The position numbers and the translations under genes were made by a program. DNA of 64,000 bases from Streptococcus pseudoporcinus LQ 940-04 (GTDB lineage: Bacteria; Bacillota; Bacilli; Lactobacillales; Streptococcaceae), in assembly GCF_000188035.1 (NCBI RefSeq), contig NZ_AEUY02000005.1, positions 372,001 through 436,000 of the forward strand, given 5' to 3'. Below the pieces are notes generated by a model. It did no database searches. It was not told the origin of the DNA and saw only the letters and a program-made list of their open reading frames with translations. Below, in pieces: positions 14,840-25,800 of this stretch (the first letter of the stretch is position 1; the number at the start of each line of letters is the position of its first letter).

Positions 14840-15634
14840 CTAAAAGAGGCCAAAAAGGTGCATGATTGGGAAGACAAAGATGATTGAATCAAAACGATCC
14901 AAAATCCCACCATGGCCTGGAATTAATTTTCCAGAATCTTTGACACCAAAATGTCTTTTAATAGAGCTTTCAACAAGGTCGCCAAATTGCGCAAAAATAG
15001 AAAAGAAAATGACAAAAACTAACATTGTTAAGAAATGAAATGGTGCATATACAGCACGGTCAATAATCATAAAGATAACAGAAACAGCTACAGCTGAGGC
15101 AACTCCGCCTAAACTTCCTTCAATGGTTTTATTTGGTGAGACTTTAGCTAACAATTTGCGACGGCCAAATTTACGACCGATAAAATAAGCGCCCATATCC
15201 GTCGCCCAGACAATAAATAAGGCTAGCAAGACCTTATCAATCCCCGATATTCTTGCATTCACTAAATTTTGGAATCCGATTCCAACATACAGGCTAGTTG
15301 CAATTGGAAAAGCTGCATCTTCAAAAGAATAATGGTTGCTATTGATAACCGTTCCCGCTAAAAAGAAGAAAACGATGAGACCAAAGCAAGCAAAACTAGC
15401 ATCAATCGGTAAAAAGGTTAGATAATGATCCATAGGCACAGTCAAAACAAATGCCGCCAACATCGCTAAGATACCTTCAAATGAAAAAACCTCTAACTGT
15501 TTCATACGAAGCAATTCTGATACTGCAATCATTGCTAAAATAGCAACGAACAGTTGAAAAGGTAGTCTTCCAACAATCAAAAATGGTAAAAAAACAGCTG
15601 CAGCAATCCCGCCCCAGATAATACGTTGTCTCAT
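14840..15634 (-). CDS. cdsA: Phosphatidate cytidylyltransferase
   Basis: A 264-residue multipass membrane enzyme that makes CDP-diacylglycerol from CTP and phosphatidate, the entry to phosphatidylglycerol and cardiolipin. The full CDS signature is present near the C-terminus (SSIKRHFGVKDSGKLIPGHG followed by GILDRFD). I place the start at 15634 because GAGGAGA precedes that ATG. A longer open frame runs 40 codons upstream into uppS without hydrophobic or conserved content. It lies 13 bases after the uppS stop, so the two are probably cotranscribed. Confidence 0.95.
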   Translation of the reverse strand: MRQRIIWGGIAAAVFLPFLIVGRLPFQLFVAILAMIAVSELLRMKQLEVFSFEGILAMLAAFVLTVPMDHYLTFLPIDASFACFGLIVFFFLAGTVINSNHYSFEDAAFPIATSLYVGIGFQNLVNARISGIDKVLLALFIVWATDMGAYFIGRKFGRRKLLAKVSPNKTIEGSLGGVASAVAVSVIFMIIDRAVYAPFHFLTMLVFVIFFSIFAQFGDLVESSIKRHFGVKDSGKLIPGHGGILDRFDSIIFVFPIMHLFGLF

Positions 15635-15647
15635 AATTACTTCTCCT

Positions 15648-16397
15648 CTAAACCTTACCAAAACGGCGCTGACGACGACTATACTCTTCCAATGCTTTGA
15701 TGAACTCAGCTCTCTTGAAATCAGGCCATAAAACGGAAGTGAAATAAAATTCACTATAAGCTGATTGCCAAGGTAAAAAATTACTTAAGCGCAGCTCACC
15801 ACTTGTTCTGATAATCAAGTCAGGGTTTCTATATAAGTAAGGAAGATGGTCAGTCATAAGGTAGTTGGCAATCAATTCTTCAGTGATATCACCTGGGTTT
15901 AAGTTGGCATCAAGAACATCTTGAGCAATCATTCGAACAGCACTTGTAATTTCTGCACGACCTCCATAATTCAAGGCAAAATTAAGAACCAAGCCTGAGT
16001 TCTTTCGAGTTGTCTCGATAGCTCTCTTAAGGGCATTTAAGGTTTCTGCTGGTAAACGATGTGTTTCCCCAATCATCTGAATGCGCACATTGTTTTTATT
16101 GAGTTCTGGCACATATTTGTCAAAAAATTCAACGGGTAAATTCATAATAAATTTGACTTCATCTTGGGGACGTGCCCAATTCTCAGTCGAAAAGGCATAG
16201 ACCGTTAAGACTTTCACTCCATATTTTGATGCCGTCAGAGTGACTTCTTGGAGAGCATCCATACCAGCTTTATGACCAAACACACGTGGTTTTAAGCGTT
16301 TCTTCGCCCAGCGGCCATTGCCGTCCATGATAATCCCAATATGCTTAGGAATTTTTTCGAGTTTAACTTCTTTTGATTTTAATTTTAAGCGTAACAT
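15648..16397 (-). CDS. uppS: Undecaprenyl diphosphate synthase
   Basis: A 249-residue cytosolic cis-prenyltransferase that extends farnesyl diphosphate with eight isopentenyl units to give the C55 carrier for peptidoglycan and wall polysaccharides. The substrate loop IIMDGNGRWAKKR with the catalytic Asp lies near residue 23, and the C-terminal RTSGELRLSNFLPWQSAYSE block is intact. The start at 16397 follows AAGGAAA. Next to cdsA and rseP it forms the common streptococcal envelope operon. Confidence 0.96.
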   Translation of the reverse strand: MLRLKLKSKEVKLEKIPKHIGIIMDGNGRWAKKRLKPRVFGHKAGMDALQEVTLTASKYGVKVLTVYAFSTENWARPQDEVKFIMNLPVEFFDKYVPELNKNNVRIQMIGETHRLPAETLNALKRAIETTRKNSGLVLNFALNYGGRAEITSAVRMIAQDVLDANLNPGDITEELIANYLMTDHLPYLYRNPDLIIRTSGELRLSNFLPWQSAYSEFYFTSVLWPDFKRAEFIKALEEYSRRQRRFGKV

Positions 16398-16479
16398 GTC
16401 ATTTCCTTATTTAAGCGTACTTACTTTATTCTACCATAAATAAATGCAATTGACTTAGCTTTTAACGCCTAATTCCAGA

Positions 16480-16528
16480 AAAAAAGAGCCCTAACAGCCA
16501 AAAATAGCTATGTTTAGGTGCTCTTTTA
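16480..16528 (-). terminator. Hairpin downstream of yajC
   Basis: AAAAGAGC with CCTAA pairs imperfectly with TTAG and GCTCTTTT across 16480-16528. It lies between yajC and uppS on the leftward strand and should give termination or read-through control between them. Confidence 0.6.
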
Positions 16529-16576
16529 GAATACTAATCAAAAATAACAACTTTATCACACTTCTGTGATAACATC

Positions 16577-16960
16577 TTATTCTTTAATAGCAGGTTCTTC
16601 TTGCTTTTGGATAGCTGTCTCTTCAACAACTGGCAGGTCATTTTCTGACGCTTCTGATGTAACAACTTCTTCATTAGCAATAGTTGTTTCTACCCCTGCA
16701 TCTGATTTTGTGACAACACGCTTAATCGCTGATAATTCAAACGGTAAATAAATACCGTCCACGTCTAAAGTGATTTTTTTAGCATCTTGATCCACTTCAT
16801 CAACCATGGCATACATGCCTCCAATTGTCACCACTTCATCACCTTTTTGTAAGGCATTCATTTGATTTTGGCGTTCCTGAGCTTGTTTCTTTTGTTGGCG
16901 TTGCATGAAAAAGATCAAGCCAATAAAGACAACAAACATAATTATCGTTGAAAATCCCAT
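16577..16960 (-). CDS. yajC: Preprotein translocase accessory subunit YajC
   Basis: A 127-residue protein with one N-terminal helix (about 3-19), a basic cytosolic stretch QRQQKKQAQERQNQM and the conserved YajC core KGDEVVTIGGMYAMV near residues 38-52. The C-terminal third is acidic, Thr/Val/Glu rich and typical of streptococcal versions. YajC associates with SecDF, but streptococci lack SecDF, so its partner here is probably SecYEG/YidC (inference). AAGGAGTAAC precedes the ATG. It is first in the leftward block before uppS. Confidence 0.9.
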   Translation of the reverse strand: MGFSTIIMFVVFIGLIFFMQRQQKKQAQERQNQMNALQKGDEVVTIGGMYAMVDEVDQDAKKITLDVDGIYLPFELSAIKRVVTKSDAGVETTIANEEVVTSEASENDLPVVEETAIQKQEEPAIKE

Positions 16961-17030
16961 AGTTACTCCTTCTTTATATAAAAGTCATGATTAACTATAT
17001 CAAAAATAGGCCTATATAGCAAGGAATGAA

Positions 17031-17390
17031 TCATTTTTTACGATTACCTTTTTCAATAAAAGATCGGATCGCATCTAGGCTTAAGCTGGAATCACAGACA
17101 ACTTCACTCCTTTGGGCACTAGCCACTAGCAAGGCAGGAACAGTAGTAATCTGATTTCTTGCCCGAAAATCTTGAATAGCAACTAAGCCAACTAGACTAT
17201 CGCTAGGCAAGTAAGATACCTGGTATCCTCCATCTTGACTGACTTCTGCTAATTTAGGCGCAAAAAGACGACAATAGGGGCAAGTCTCTCGTCCAAGGTA
17301 AAGAATCATTTTTTCCTTTTGATTAATAGTATCTACGACTTGATGAATAGTAACCTCAGTAAAGTGACTAATCGCTTCTTGATAATCCAT
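17031..17390 (-). CDS. Thioredoxin-fold protein of the bacteriocin accessory (PedC/BrcD-like) type
   Basis: A 119-residue thioredoxin-like protein with an active-site CPYC (about residues 36-39, in GRETCPYC) and the cis-proline segment TVPALLV. There is no signal peptide, so it is probably cytosolic. The family is often named bacteriocin transport accessory protein because relatives occur in bacteriocin loci and help form disulfides; no bacteriocin gene lies beside it here, so a general disulfide role is equally likely. It sits between the gal operon terminator and yajC on the same strand. AGGAGAA precedes the ATG. Confidence 0.75.
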   Translation of the reverse strand: MDYQEAISHFTEVTIHQVVDTINQKEKMILYLGRETCPYCRLFAPKLAEVSQDGGYQVSYLPSDSLVGLVAIQDFRARNQITTVPALLVASAQRSEVVCDSSLSLDAIRSFIEKGNRKK

Positions 17391-17424
17391 ACATTCTCCT
17401 AATGTTACCTCTTCTACTTTTAAT

Positions 17425-17458
17425 AAAAAGGAGACTGTCTCAACAGTCAGACTCCTTA
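17425..17458 (-). terminator. Terminator of the galKTE operon
   Basis: A stem formed by AAGGAG-CTG and CAG-CTCCTT (about 17428-17455) abuts the galE stop and is followed on the leftward strand by CCTTTTTATT. Confidence 0.75.
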
Positions 17459-18454
17459 CTTCTCTTCATAACCATTGGGATGACTGGAATGCCAGGCCCA
17501 AGCGGTTTCAATAATTTTTTCAATATCATCATAGGCCGGTTGCCAACCGAGGATTTCCCGTGCTTTTGCTGAATCTGCAACTAAAATATCTGGATCACCT
17601 TGTCGGCGCGCTCCAATTTCGGCAGGAATAGCCTTACCTGTTACCTTTCGTGCAACTTCTAATATTTGTAAGTTTGAAAAACCAGTTGATGATCCTAGAT
17701 TAAATACCGCCGAAGGATTACCTGAACGTAAATAATCAACTGCTAAACAGTGAGCCTGAGCTAAATCAAAAGGATGGACATAATCTCGGATATTTGTTCC
17801 ATCTGCTGTTGCATAGTCATCGCCAAAAATCATTATTTTCTCACGTTGTCCATTAGCAACCTGTAAAACAAGTGGAATTAGATGCGTTTCCGGATAATGA
17901 TCTTCACCAATAGAGCCATCTGGTTTATTGCCCGCAACATTAAAATAACGCAAAGCTACGAAACGAATCCCGTAGGCTTTATCACACCAGTCCATTATTT
18001 TTTCCATCATCAATTTACTTTCACCATAAGGATTGATAGGTACTTGACTGCTTGTTTCCTTGATTGGGGTTTCTTCTGGGATTCCGTAGGTTGCAGCTGT
18101 TGATGAGAAAATAATTTTCTTAAGACCACATTCACGCATTACTTCTAAAAGTTTGACCATACCAACTGTATTATTCTCAAAATATTTCAAAGGGTCTGTC
18201 ATAGACTCTCCGACTAAGGAGAATGCTGCAAAATGGATAACCGCATCAATGTCTGTATTTTCTTGAAAAACCTGACGCATAAAGGGTTGATCAGCTAAAT
18301 CCCCTTGATAAAAACGGGCTTTTGGATGAATAGCTTGACGGTGACCAGTTACAAGATTATCAACCACAACAACCTTCTCTTCACTATGTTCAACTAACCA
18401 ATCAACCATGTGAGAGCCGATATACCCAGCCCCTCCGAGCACAAGAATTGCCAT
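17456..18454 (-). CDS. galE: UDP-glucose 4-epimerase (operon copy)
   Basis: A 332-residue short-chain dehydrogenase/reductase that interconverts UDP-galactose and UDP-glucose with bound NAD. The Rossmann motif GGAGYIGSH lies at residues 7-15, and the catalytic YGESK (about 143-147) and Ser-Ser-Thr-Ala active-site strand are intact. It is third in galK-galT-galE; its ATG overlaps the galT stop as TAATG. It completes the Leloir pathway. A second, more AT-rich galE lies at 54672-55661 in the island. Confidence 0.96.
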   Translation of the reverse strand: MAILVLGGAGYIGSHMVDWLVEHSEEKVVVVDNLVTGHRQAIHPKARFYQGDLADQPFMRQVFQENTDIDAVIHFAAFSLVGESMTDPLKYFENNTVGMVKLLEVMRECGLKKIIFSSTAATYGIPEETPIKETSSQVPINPYGESKLMMEKIMDWCDKAYGIRFVALRYFNVAGNKPDGSIGEDHYPETHLIPLVLQVANGQREKIMIFGDDYATADGTNIRDYVHPFDLAQAHCLAVDYLRSGNPSAVFNLGSSTGFSNLQILEVARKVTGKAIPAEIGARRQGDPDILVADSAKAREILGWQPAYDDIEKIIETAWAWHSSHPNGYEEK

Positions 18455-19932
18455 TATAACTCTCCTTCTATTCCTATACTTTCAACAAAACGTTTGAAAG
18501 CTAATTTTCCCTCACGATTCTGTTTGTAAACTCCCGCATCTTCAAGGACACGAACAAACACCTTACCAACTTCTTCCTGGACAATCCGATGAACAGTAGA
18601 GCTTTTAACATCTCGATGCTCTTTTATCTGATCTGCCCACACTTTATGGTAGTCTGCTATGTTATTATACTCACCCAGCAGATATTTTTCAACTTCTAAA
18701 AGCTCATCTTTCAATCTTGGTGGAAGAATAGCTAGGCCCATAACCTCTATTAAACCAATATTTTCTTTCTTGATATGATGTAATTCTTTATGAGGATGAT
18801 AAACCCCATCTGGATATTCAGGCGTCGTGTGGTTATCTCTTAAAACAATATCCAGTTCAAATTTTCCATGACGCTTTCTTGCTATAGGTGTTACTGTATG
18901 ATGAGGCACTCCTTCTGTATGAGCAATAATATCAACTGACTGGTCACTGTAATTTCTCCAGCTTTTCCGAATCAATTCTGCTAGTTGACTCATTTTTTCT
19001 CGATTTTCTCCTCTCAGCCGAATGACAGACATCGGCCACTTAAGAAGCTCTGCTTCAATTTCCAAAAAACCTCTAAAATAAAATTGGGTCTCTGCCTTAG
19101 CTAGAGCCATGGGAAAATCATGACGTCCACCCTGATAATGATTATGGCTTAAGATAGAGCCACCCACAATTGGCAAATCGGCATTAGATCCTGCAAAATA
19201 GCCTGGAAAAGTAGCTACAATTTCTAATAGCTGATCAAAAGTCTTTTGTGAAATAACCATTGGAACATGCTTTTGATCTAAAAAAATACAATGTTCATTA
19301 AAATAAGCATAAGGAGAATACTGGAAGCCCCAAGGATCTTCTCCAAGTGTCAGCCTAATTATACGATGATTTGCTCGTGCAGGGTAATCAAGTCGACCTT
19401 GATAGCCTTCATTTTCCATGCATAACTGGCATAAAGGGTAACTTGAGGATTTCACCAATTTTGCGGCAGCTATTGCCTTGGGATCTTTTTCTGGTTTTGA
19501 CAAATTAATAGTAATTTCCAAATCACCATAGGGTGATGGTGTTTTAAAAGCTATATTTTTTGCGATAGCTGATACTTTAATATAATCGTTCAACTGGCTT
19601 AGGTGGTAAAAATCAGAAATAGCTTTTTCTGGACAACTGGCGTAGGTAGACCAAAACAATTGATTTAGATGACTAGGTGCCGGAGTTATGACATTCATTA
19701 ATTCAGCTCCAAGGCAATCTCTCTCCTCAACAAATCCCCCAATTTTCCCATTTTTTTGAGCTAAATCCAAAAGCTCTTCTTTCAATAAAACAGCATCCTT
19801 CTCTTTAGTTTCCGTCTCATTATTTCCTTCACCAACGAGGGCAAGAATTCTGTTTCTTAAGTAATAAGTATCTTCTTCCCTAAAGTCTGATTGCGCAATG
19901 ATAACATTAACAAATTGATCAATAAGTTTCAT
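18454..19932 (-). CDS. galT: UDP-glucose--hexose-1-phosphate uridylyltransferase (Gram-positive type)
   Basis: A 492-residue enzyme that swaps UMP between UDP-glucose and galactose-1-phosphate. It belongs to the long Firmicutes GalT type (GalT family 2), not the ~350-residue E. coli type; it has the conserved [19 protein letters not shown] stretch, where the HNHYQGG part holds catalytic histidines. It sits 12 bases after galK and overlaps galE by one base. The ribosome-binding site (GTGAGA) is weak, which may tie its translation to galK. Confidence 0.95.
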   Translation of the reverse strand: MKLIDQFVNVIIAQSDFREEDTYYLRNRILALVGEGNNETETKEKDAVLLKEELLDLAQKNGKIGGFVEERDCLGAELMNVITPAPSHLNQLFWSTYASCPEKAISDFYHLSQLNDYIKVSAIAKNIAFKTPSPYGDLEITINLSKPEKDPKAIAAAKLVKSSSYPLCQLCMENEGYQGRLDYPARANHRIIRLTLGEDPWGFQYSPYAYFNEHCIFLDQKHVPMVISQKTFDQLLEIVATFPGYFAGSNADLPIVGGSILSHNHYQGGRHDFPMALAKAETQFYFRGFLEIEAELLKWPMSVIRLRGENREKMSQLAELIRKSWRNYSDQSVDIIAHTEGVPHHTVTPIARKRHGKFELDIVLRDNHTTPEYPDGVYHPHKELHHIKKENIGLIEVMGLAILPPRLKDELLEVEKYLLGEYNNIADYHKVWADQIKEHRDVKSSTVHRIVQEEVGKVFVRVLEDAGVYKQNREGKLAFKRFVESIGIEGEL

Positions 19933-19944
19933 AATAGTCTCACT

Positions 19945-21108
19945 TTATAATAAATGAGCCCCTTGGGCTACTTCAGCAATATAAAACTCTGGTTTATAGC
20001 CAATAACATCTTGATATCTCTCTTCAACTGCCTTTTTAAAGGATTCGACTTGCTTTTTATCAACAATTGCAATAGCACAGCCGCCAAAACCAGCACCTGT
20101 CATTCTTGCTCCTAAAACACCCTCTTGTTCCCAAGCTGTGTGCACTAAAGTATCAAGCTCAATGCCAGTTACATCATAATCATGCTCTAAGGAAATATGA
20201 GAGGCGTTCATCAGACGACCAAAAATGTCAAGTTTCCCGGCTTGCAAAGCTTCTAAGGCCTTAAGTGTTCTTTGATTTTCCGAAACAGCATGCCTTGCAC
20301 GTTTTATTCTAATACCGTCTTTAATTAGGTAAGCATACTGATCAAAAAGGGCATCGTCTAAGTCGCCAAGTGAAGTGATTGGCACCCCTTTTTGTAATTC
20401 CTCCAAAGCTTTTTCACATTCCGAACGCCTTTGGTTATACTTAGAATCAGCTAACTCACGTCGCTTAGTCGTGTTCATAATAACAATTTGATAATCACCT
20501 AATTCAAGAGGTACTAAGGCATAATCCAAAGTATTGGTATCCAAATAGATTGCTTTCTCATCAGCTCCCATGCCAATAGCAAACTGATCCATTATGCCAG
20601 AATTGACACCAATAAAATTATTTTCAGTTTCTTTGCCGATTTTTACTAAGTCTAGTCTCGCTAAATCTAACTCATAGAGTGTTTCACACACAATACCAAC
20701 AAGCAACTCTAAAGAAGCCGAAGATGACAAACCAGATCCATTCGGTATTGTTCCCTTGACGTAGAGATCAAAGCCCGTGTCGATACGATGACCAGCTGCT
20801 TTTAAGTATTTTATGACACCCTTAGCATAATTTGTCCAATTATCCTTCTTATCAAAAGCCAGATTATTTAAATCAACTGCAATTACGCCTAATTCAGAAA
20901 AGTTTTCAGAGTAAAATCGACAAGTCTGATCTGCCCGCTTTCTTGCTGCTCCGTAAGTACCTAGAGTAATAGCTGCTGGAAAAACATGACCTCCATTATA
21001 ATCCGTATGTTCCCCAATCAAATTAATCCGGCCCGGCGAGAAAAACATCGCCTCTGCTTCTAGTCCAAAAACACTGTGAAATTGCTCTTTTAAGTCCGCT
21101 TTAATCAT
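19945..21108 (-). CDS. galK: Galactokinase
   Basis: A 387-residue GHMP kinase that phosphorylates galactose at C1. It has the galactokinase signature [15 protein letters not shown] near residues 26-40, the ATP loop [13 protein letters not shown], and [15 protein letters not shown] near the C-terminus. I start at the ATG at 21108, which has AGGAGA upstream and begins the conserved [10 protein letters not shown]. The longer frame from 21168 adds 20 residues without a ribosome-binding site. It is first in the leftward galKTE operon, divergent from galR, so the shared intergenic region probably carries the GalR operators. Confidence 0.95.
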   Translation of the reverse strand: MIKADLKEQFHSVFGLEAEAMFFSPGRINLIGEHTDYNGGHVFPAAITLGTYGAARKRADQTCRFYSENFSELGVIAVDLNNLAFDKKDNWTNYAKGVIKYLKAAGHRIDTGFDLYVKGTIPNGSGLSSSASLELLVGIVCETLYELDLARLDLVKIGKETENNFIGVNSGIMDQFAIGMGADEKAIYLDTNTLDYALVPLELGDYQIVIMNTTKRRELADSKYNQRRSECEKALEELQKGVPITSLGDLDDALFDQYAYLIKDGIRIKRARHAVSENQRTLKALEALQAGKLDIFGRLMNASHISLEHDYDVTGIELDTLVHTAWEQEGVLGARMTGAGFGGCAIAIVDKKQVESFKKAVEERYQDVIGYKPEFYIAEVAQGAHLL

Positions 21109-21172
21109 CTTGTTTCTCCTTATTTGTTCTTTTAACCCTATTTTAGGAAATCTCTGAAACAGCGTCAATTGC

Positions 21173-21194
21173 TTTACTAAAATTTTACTAAAAT
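21173..21194. promoter_or_regulatory. Tandem 11-bp direct repeat in the galK-galR intergenic region
   Basis: TTTACTAAAAT occurs twice back to back (21173-21183, 21184-21194), about one helical turn apart, in the 150-base region between the divergent galK and galR genes. Candidate GalR or RNA polymerase contact site. Confidence 0.4.
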
Positions 21195-21241
21195 ATAGAA
21201 AAATTTTTATACTTTCGTTATACTAATAACAAAGATATTAG

Positions 21242-22258
<1,017 letters not shown>

Positions 22259-22271
22259 AAAGGAGTTAGGT

Positions 22272-22838
22272 ATGACAACTATGACCTCAATGCACTCTGG
22301 ACAACTCTATTTTCCTAATGATCCACAAATCATCAAAAAACAATTAGACTGCCAAGAGCTCCTCTATACCTTTAATCAAACAAGGCCTTCAGAAATTGCA
22401 AAACGCAAACAATTAATGAAAAAAATGTTTAAGGCAGTTGGACCAGATGTCTATATCGAGCCACCACTTCGAGCTAATTGGGGAGGGCATTTTACCACTA
22501 TCGGAAAAAACGTCTATATCAATTTTAACCTGACCCTGGTTGATGACACCTTTATCACAATTGGTGACAATACCATGATAGCACCAAATGTTACCATCAT
22601 TGCGGGCACACATCCTCTTCAACCATCATTGCGGGAACAAGGATTTCAATACAACCGGCCAGTTCGGATCGGGAAAAATTGTTGGATTGGTGCCAATACA
22701 ACTGTTTTACCCGGTGTCAGTATCGGTGATAATTCCGTTATTGGTGCTAATAGCTTAGTTACAAAAGATATCCCTGCTAATACCTTAGCTCTAGGTTGTC
22801 CAGCTCGAGTTGTTAAAACCTTCAAAGAGGATAAGTAA
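22272..22838 (+). CDS. Maltose/galactoside O-acetyltransferase-like protein
   Basis: A 188-residue left-handed beta-helix acetyltransferase of the LacA/Maa/NodL type. It shows the hexapeptide repeats (IGDNTMIAPNVTIIAGTHPL, IGKNCWIGANTTVLPGVSIG, DNSVIGANSLVTKDIPAN) and the conserved catalytic His in AGTHPL. It transfers acetyl from acetyl-CoA to a sugar, probably for detoxification or export of non-metabolised sugars. It directly follows galR (AAGGAG before the ATG), so a role with galactosides is plausible; the exact substrate is unknown. Confidence 0.85.
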   Translation: MTTMTSMHSGQLYFPNDPQIIKKQLDCQELLYTFNQTRPSEIAKRKQLMKKMFKAVGPDVYIEPPLRANWGGHFTTIGKNVYINFNLTLVDDTFITIGDNTMIAPNVTIIAGTHPLQPSLREQGFQYNRPVRIGKNCWIGANTTVLPGVSIGDNSVIGANSLVTKDIPANTLALGCPARVVKTFKEDK

Positions 22839-22866
22839 AAGTCTAGGAAAATTTTCCTAGACTTTT
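22837..22866. terminator. Perfect 30-bp palindromic bidirectional terminator
   Basis: AAAAGTCTAGGAAAA is followed directly by its exact inverse complement. It lies at the end of the acetyltransferase gene and before the convergent pulA end, with A- and T-runs at its edges. Confidence 0.85.
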
Positions 22867-22897
22867 AACGTCATTTCCACTCATCGGATTAATGTAT

Positions 22898-25800
22898 TTA
22901 AGAGCGACGTTTATGCTTATGAATGAGATAAGCCCAAGCTATAAGGAAGAGGGCGGCAACCAAAGCAAAAGTAGTCTTCTTTTCTTGCTTATTTTGAGCT
23001 TTAACAGTAGCTTTCTCTACAGTCTTACCGCTAGCATCTGAAGTCTTAGTCCTTGCCTGATGCTTCTTATTGGTGGTTCCATTCTCACTTGCCTTTACTG
23101 CCTCCTTTTTAAAACCACTGACACTACTAGTTCTTACGGACTTAGCTGGAGATGCAACTCCAGACCAGAAAACTGGCGAGACTTCTGACAAGACAGTTCC
23201 TGAAGTACCCATCTTATTAGTCAGCCCTGGTGTCGTCAGAGTGTGTGGATTGTCATCTTTTTTAGCTCGTTCAAAACCAGGTTCAACCTCTGCTGCCTTC
23301 ACTAATTTCAAGATAGTTGCTGTCAAAGGATCTAAGGAAAGACCATTCTGGTCAAAGTGCAAACCATTTGGATGCTTGATATTGGCCAAGCCAGCATAAT
23401 CAGCGTCCACAAGCACGCTGGCGCTCTGCCATTCCGCAGGGAGAGTAAAATGACGGGACTTACTGTCAGCATTTACTAAGACTGCATAGCGATCCCCATT
23501 AGTTGCTGTGACCACATAACCAATGATAAGATCTGATTCAGCAACCCCATCTTGTCCTGGAACCGTTATTAAGGAGACCTTTTGATCAATCAAATCTTTA
23601 TCACCTAGCCTGAAAGCATCTGTTGACTTCCTAATAGCAATCAACCCTTGCATATAATCATGACTCTTAGTATTTTCTGGGTATAGGCTACTATTTGTAG
23701 CTTTGGTCCAATCAAAATGGTTAATAGCATCCGTCGAATCATATGAATCATGGATAAAGTAAGGATAGTCAAAGGGACTTCCATCCTCATTAACCAATAA
23801 ATGGGATTTATTAGGTACTAAGTCACTCGAAACGGGATATTTGTAGGCCTCATCTCGGAATTGCTTTGTGCGTCCATATTCTTGTCCGGCATGGATAAAG
23901 GCCGTTCCTTGAGAAGTCATAATGATAAGATTTCCTAAACGTAGCCGACGATGAATCTCACTATTATTTTTAGCAATGCTTGGATCTTTTTTAATAGACT
24001 GAGCAATAATGTCAAAAAGTGTTAGATTATCGTGAGCCTCAATGTATTGAATCACATCACCTGGGTCATCCGCTTTAAAATTGGTTGGTTGCCCCTTAAT
24101 ATTGCTGAAGATGCCATTAATGCTTCGATGACCATTTGTCAAGAAAGCTGGTTGCCCTTCATTTGGGTATCCTGATTTCAGAAGATTGCGGATATCATCT
24201 GAGAAGGAAGCAACTGAATCTGTTTGATTCATCCAAGTTTGATCCGCAGCTTGAACAGGTTTGTTCTCATCACCTGCATAGGTAATCCACCCTTCTCCTA
24301 ACATCAAGATATTTGGATTAAGAACTTTGGCAGCGTCATAAGCAGCTTGAATTGTTTCTGCGTCATGTTCTCCCATCATGTCAAATCTAAAGCCATCAAC
24401 TTTATACTCTGATACCATGTATTTGATAGAATCAAGGAGCAAGCGACGGGTCATATAATGGGTTGTTCCAACCCTACCACCACCAAAAGCCGTTCGTGGA
24501 GTCCCGTCAGCGTCCATAAAGTGGTAGTAATGAGGTTCTAAATCTTCCAAAATAGCCGTTTTAGCAGTATGGTTATAAACCACATCCAACAGCACACCCA
24601 TTCCCAATTTATGAATTTCATTAACAAGATTTTTAAATTCTTCAATGCGTTTCGTAGGATCTTTGGGATCCGAAGAATAATGACCAGTCAGAGCGAAATA
24701 GCTCTGAGGATCATAGCCCCAGTTATAATTAGTAGCACTTGAGGCATAATAATCCATCCTATCCTTAGTCATTTCATTAATAAAATAATAAGACATAACT
24801 GGCAGTAACTGAATATGGGTGACGCCTAGCTCTTTTAAGTATTGCAAGCGTTCCGCAAAAGCTGCAAAAGTACCAAACTGATGATGTAAATCAACTGAGA
24901 TAGCTTTATCAGATGTAAAATCACGCACATGTACCTCATAGATAATAGCATCTTCACGCTTATTAAAGCCAGGAATTTTGGCATAGGTCAATTCTTTGGG
25001 ACCATAATGACTTGGATCAACAAAGGCAGCCTTAGCAACCGCGTAAGCTGGACCTTTGCTAGCCAGATCAGAATTCCATGCTGCTAGAGATTTAGCATAA
25101 GGGTCCAATACTAAAACCGTTTTATCACCACGTTTGATCTCATAATGGTAATAATACCCTCTGTAATCGTTAATTTCTAGCCCTTTAGTCTTATCTAGCT
25201 TAACTGTCCACTGCCCTTTTTGGCCTTTTACCATACCGACCTTACCGACAACAAGGTTCTGGTCATCTTTATCATAAAGGACAACTGAAACTTGATCAGC
25301 ACTTGGAGACCAGATAGCCATGTCAACAGACTGACCATTTGCCGTCACTTGAGAGCCAAGAAAACCATCATAAGCATAAAGAGCATCTTTATATTGCCAG
25401 TTACCTCTTGCCAGCAAATGATCAGAAGCATAAGTCACAGTATAAGGCCCCTTGTTTGCAGAGAAATCCCCCTTAATGAGAAGTGTTTTTTGAGCAGTGT
25501 TTAAAATAAGACCCGCAATAGCCATGCTTTGGTTAGCTGCGTTGGTTACCGTAAGATTTTTAAGTACTGTAGACTGATCTGTACCTTCTAAACTAGTCAT
25601 ACTCACTTCAATTGTTGTAGGACTAGTTTGTTGAGCACCTAGAATGCGTACATTATTGACATAGTAAGGGTTTGTATAAATAGTTGGATCCTCGTCTTTC
25701 ACAAAAATTTGAGTATTATTTTTTAAATCGCTAAATCTATAGTCAGACGGATTAATTTTGACAGCTTCGCCTGATTTACTTTCATCAAGGAGTAAGAAAC

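Noticed and set aside
17031..17390. Bacteriocin biosynthesis locus
   Set aside because: Only the thioredoxin-like accessory protein is present; no bacteriocin precursor, immunity or ABC exporter gene adjoins it.
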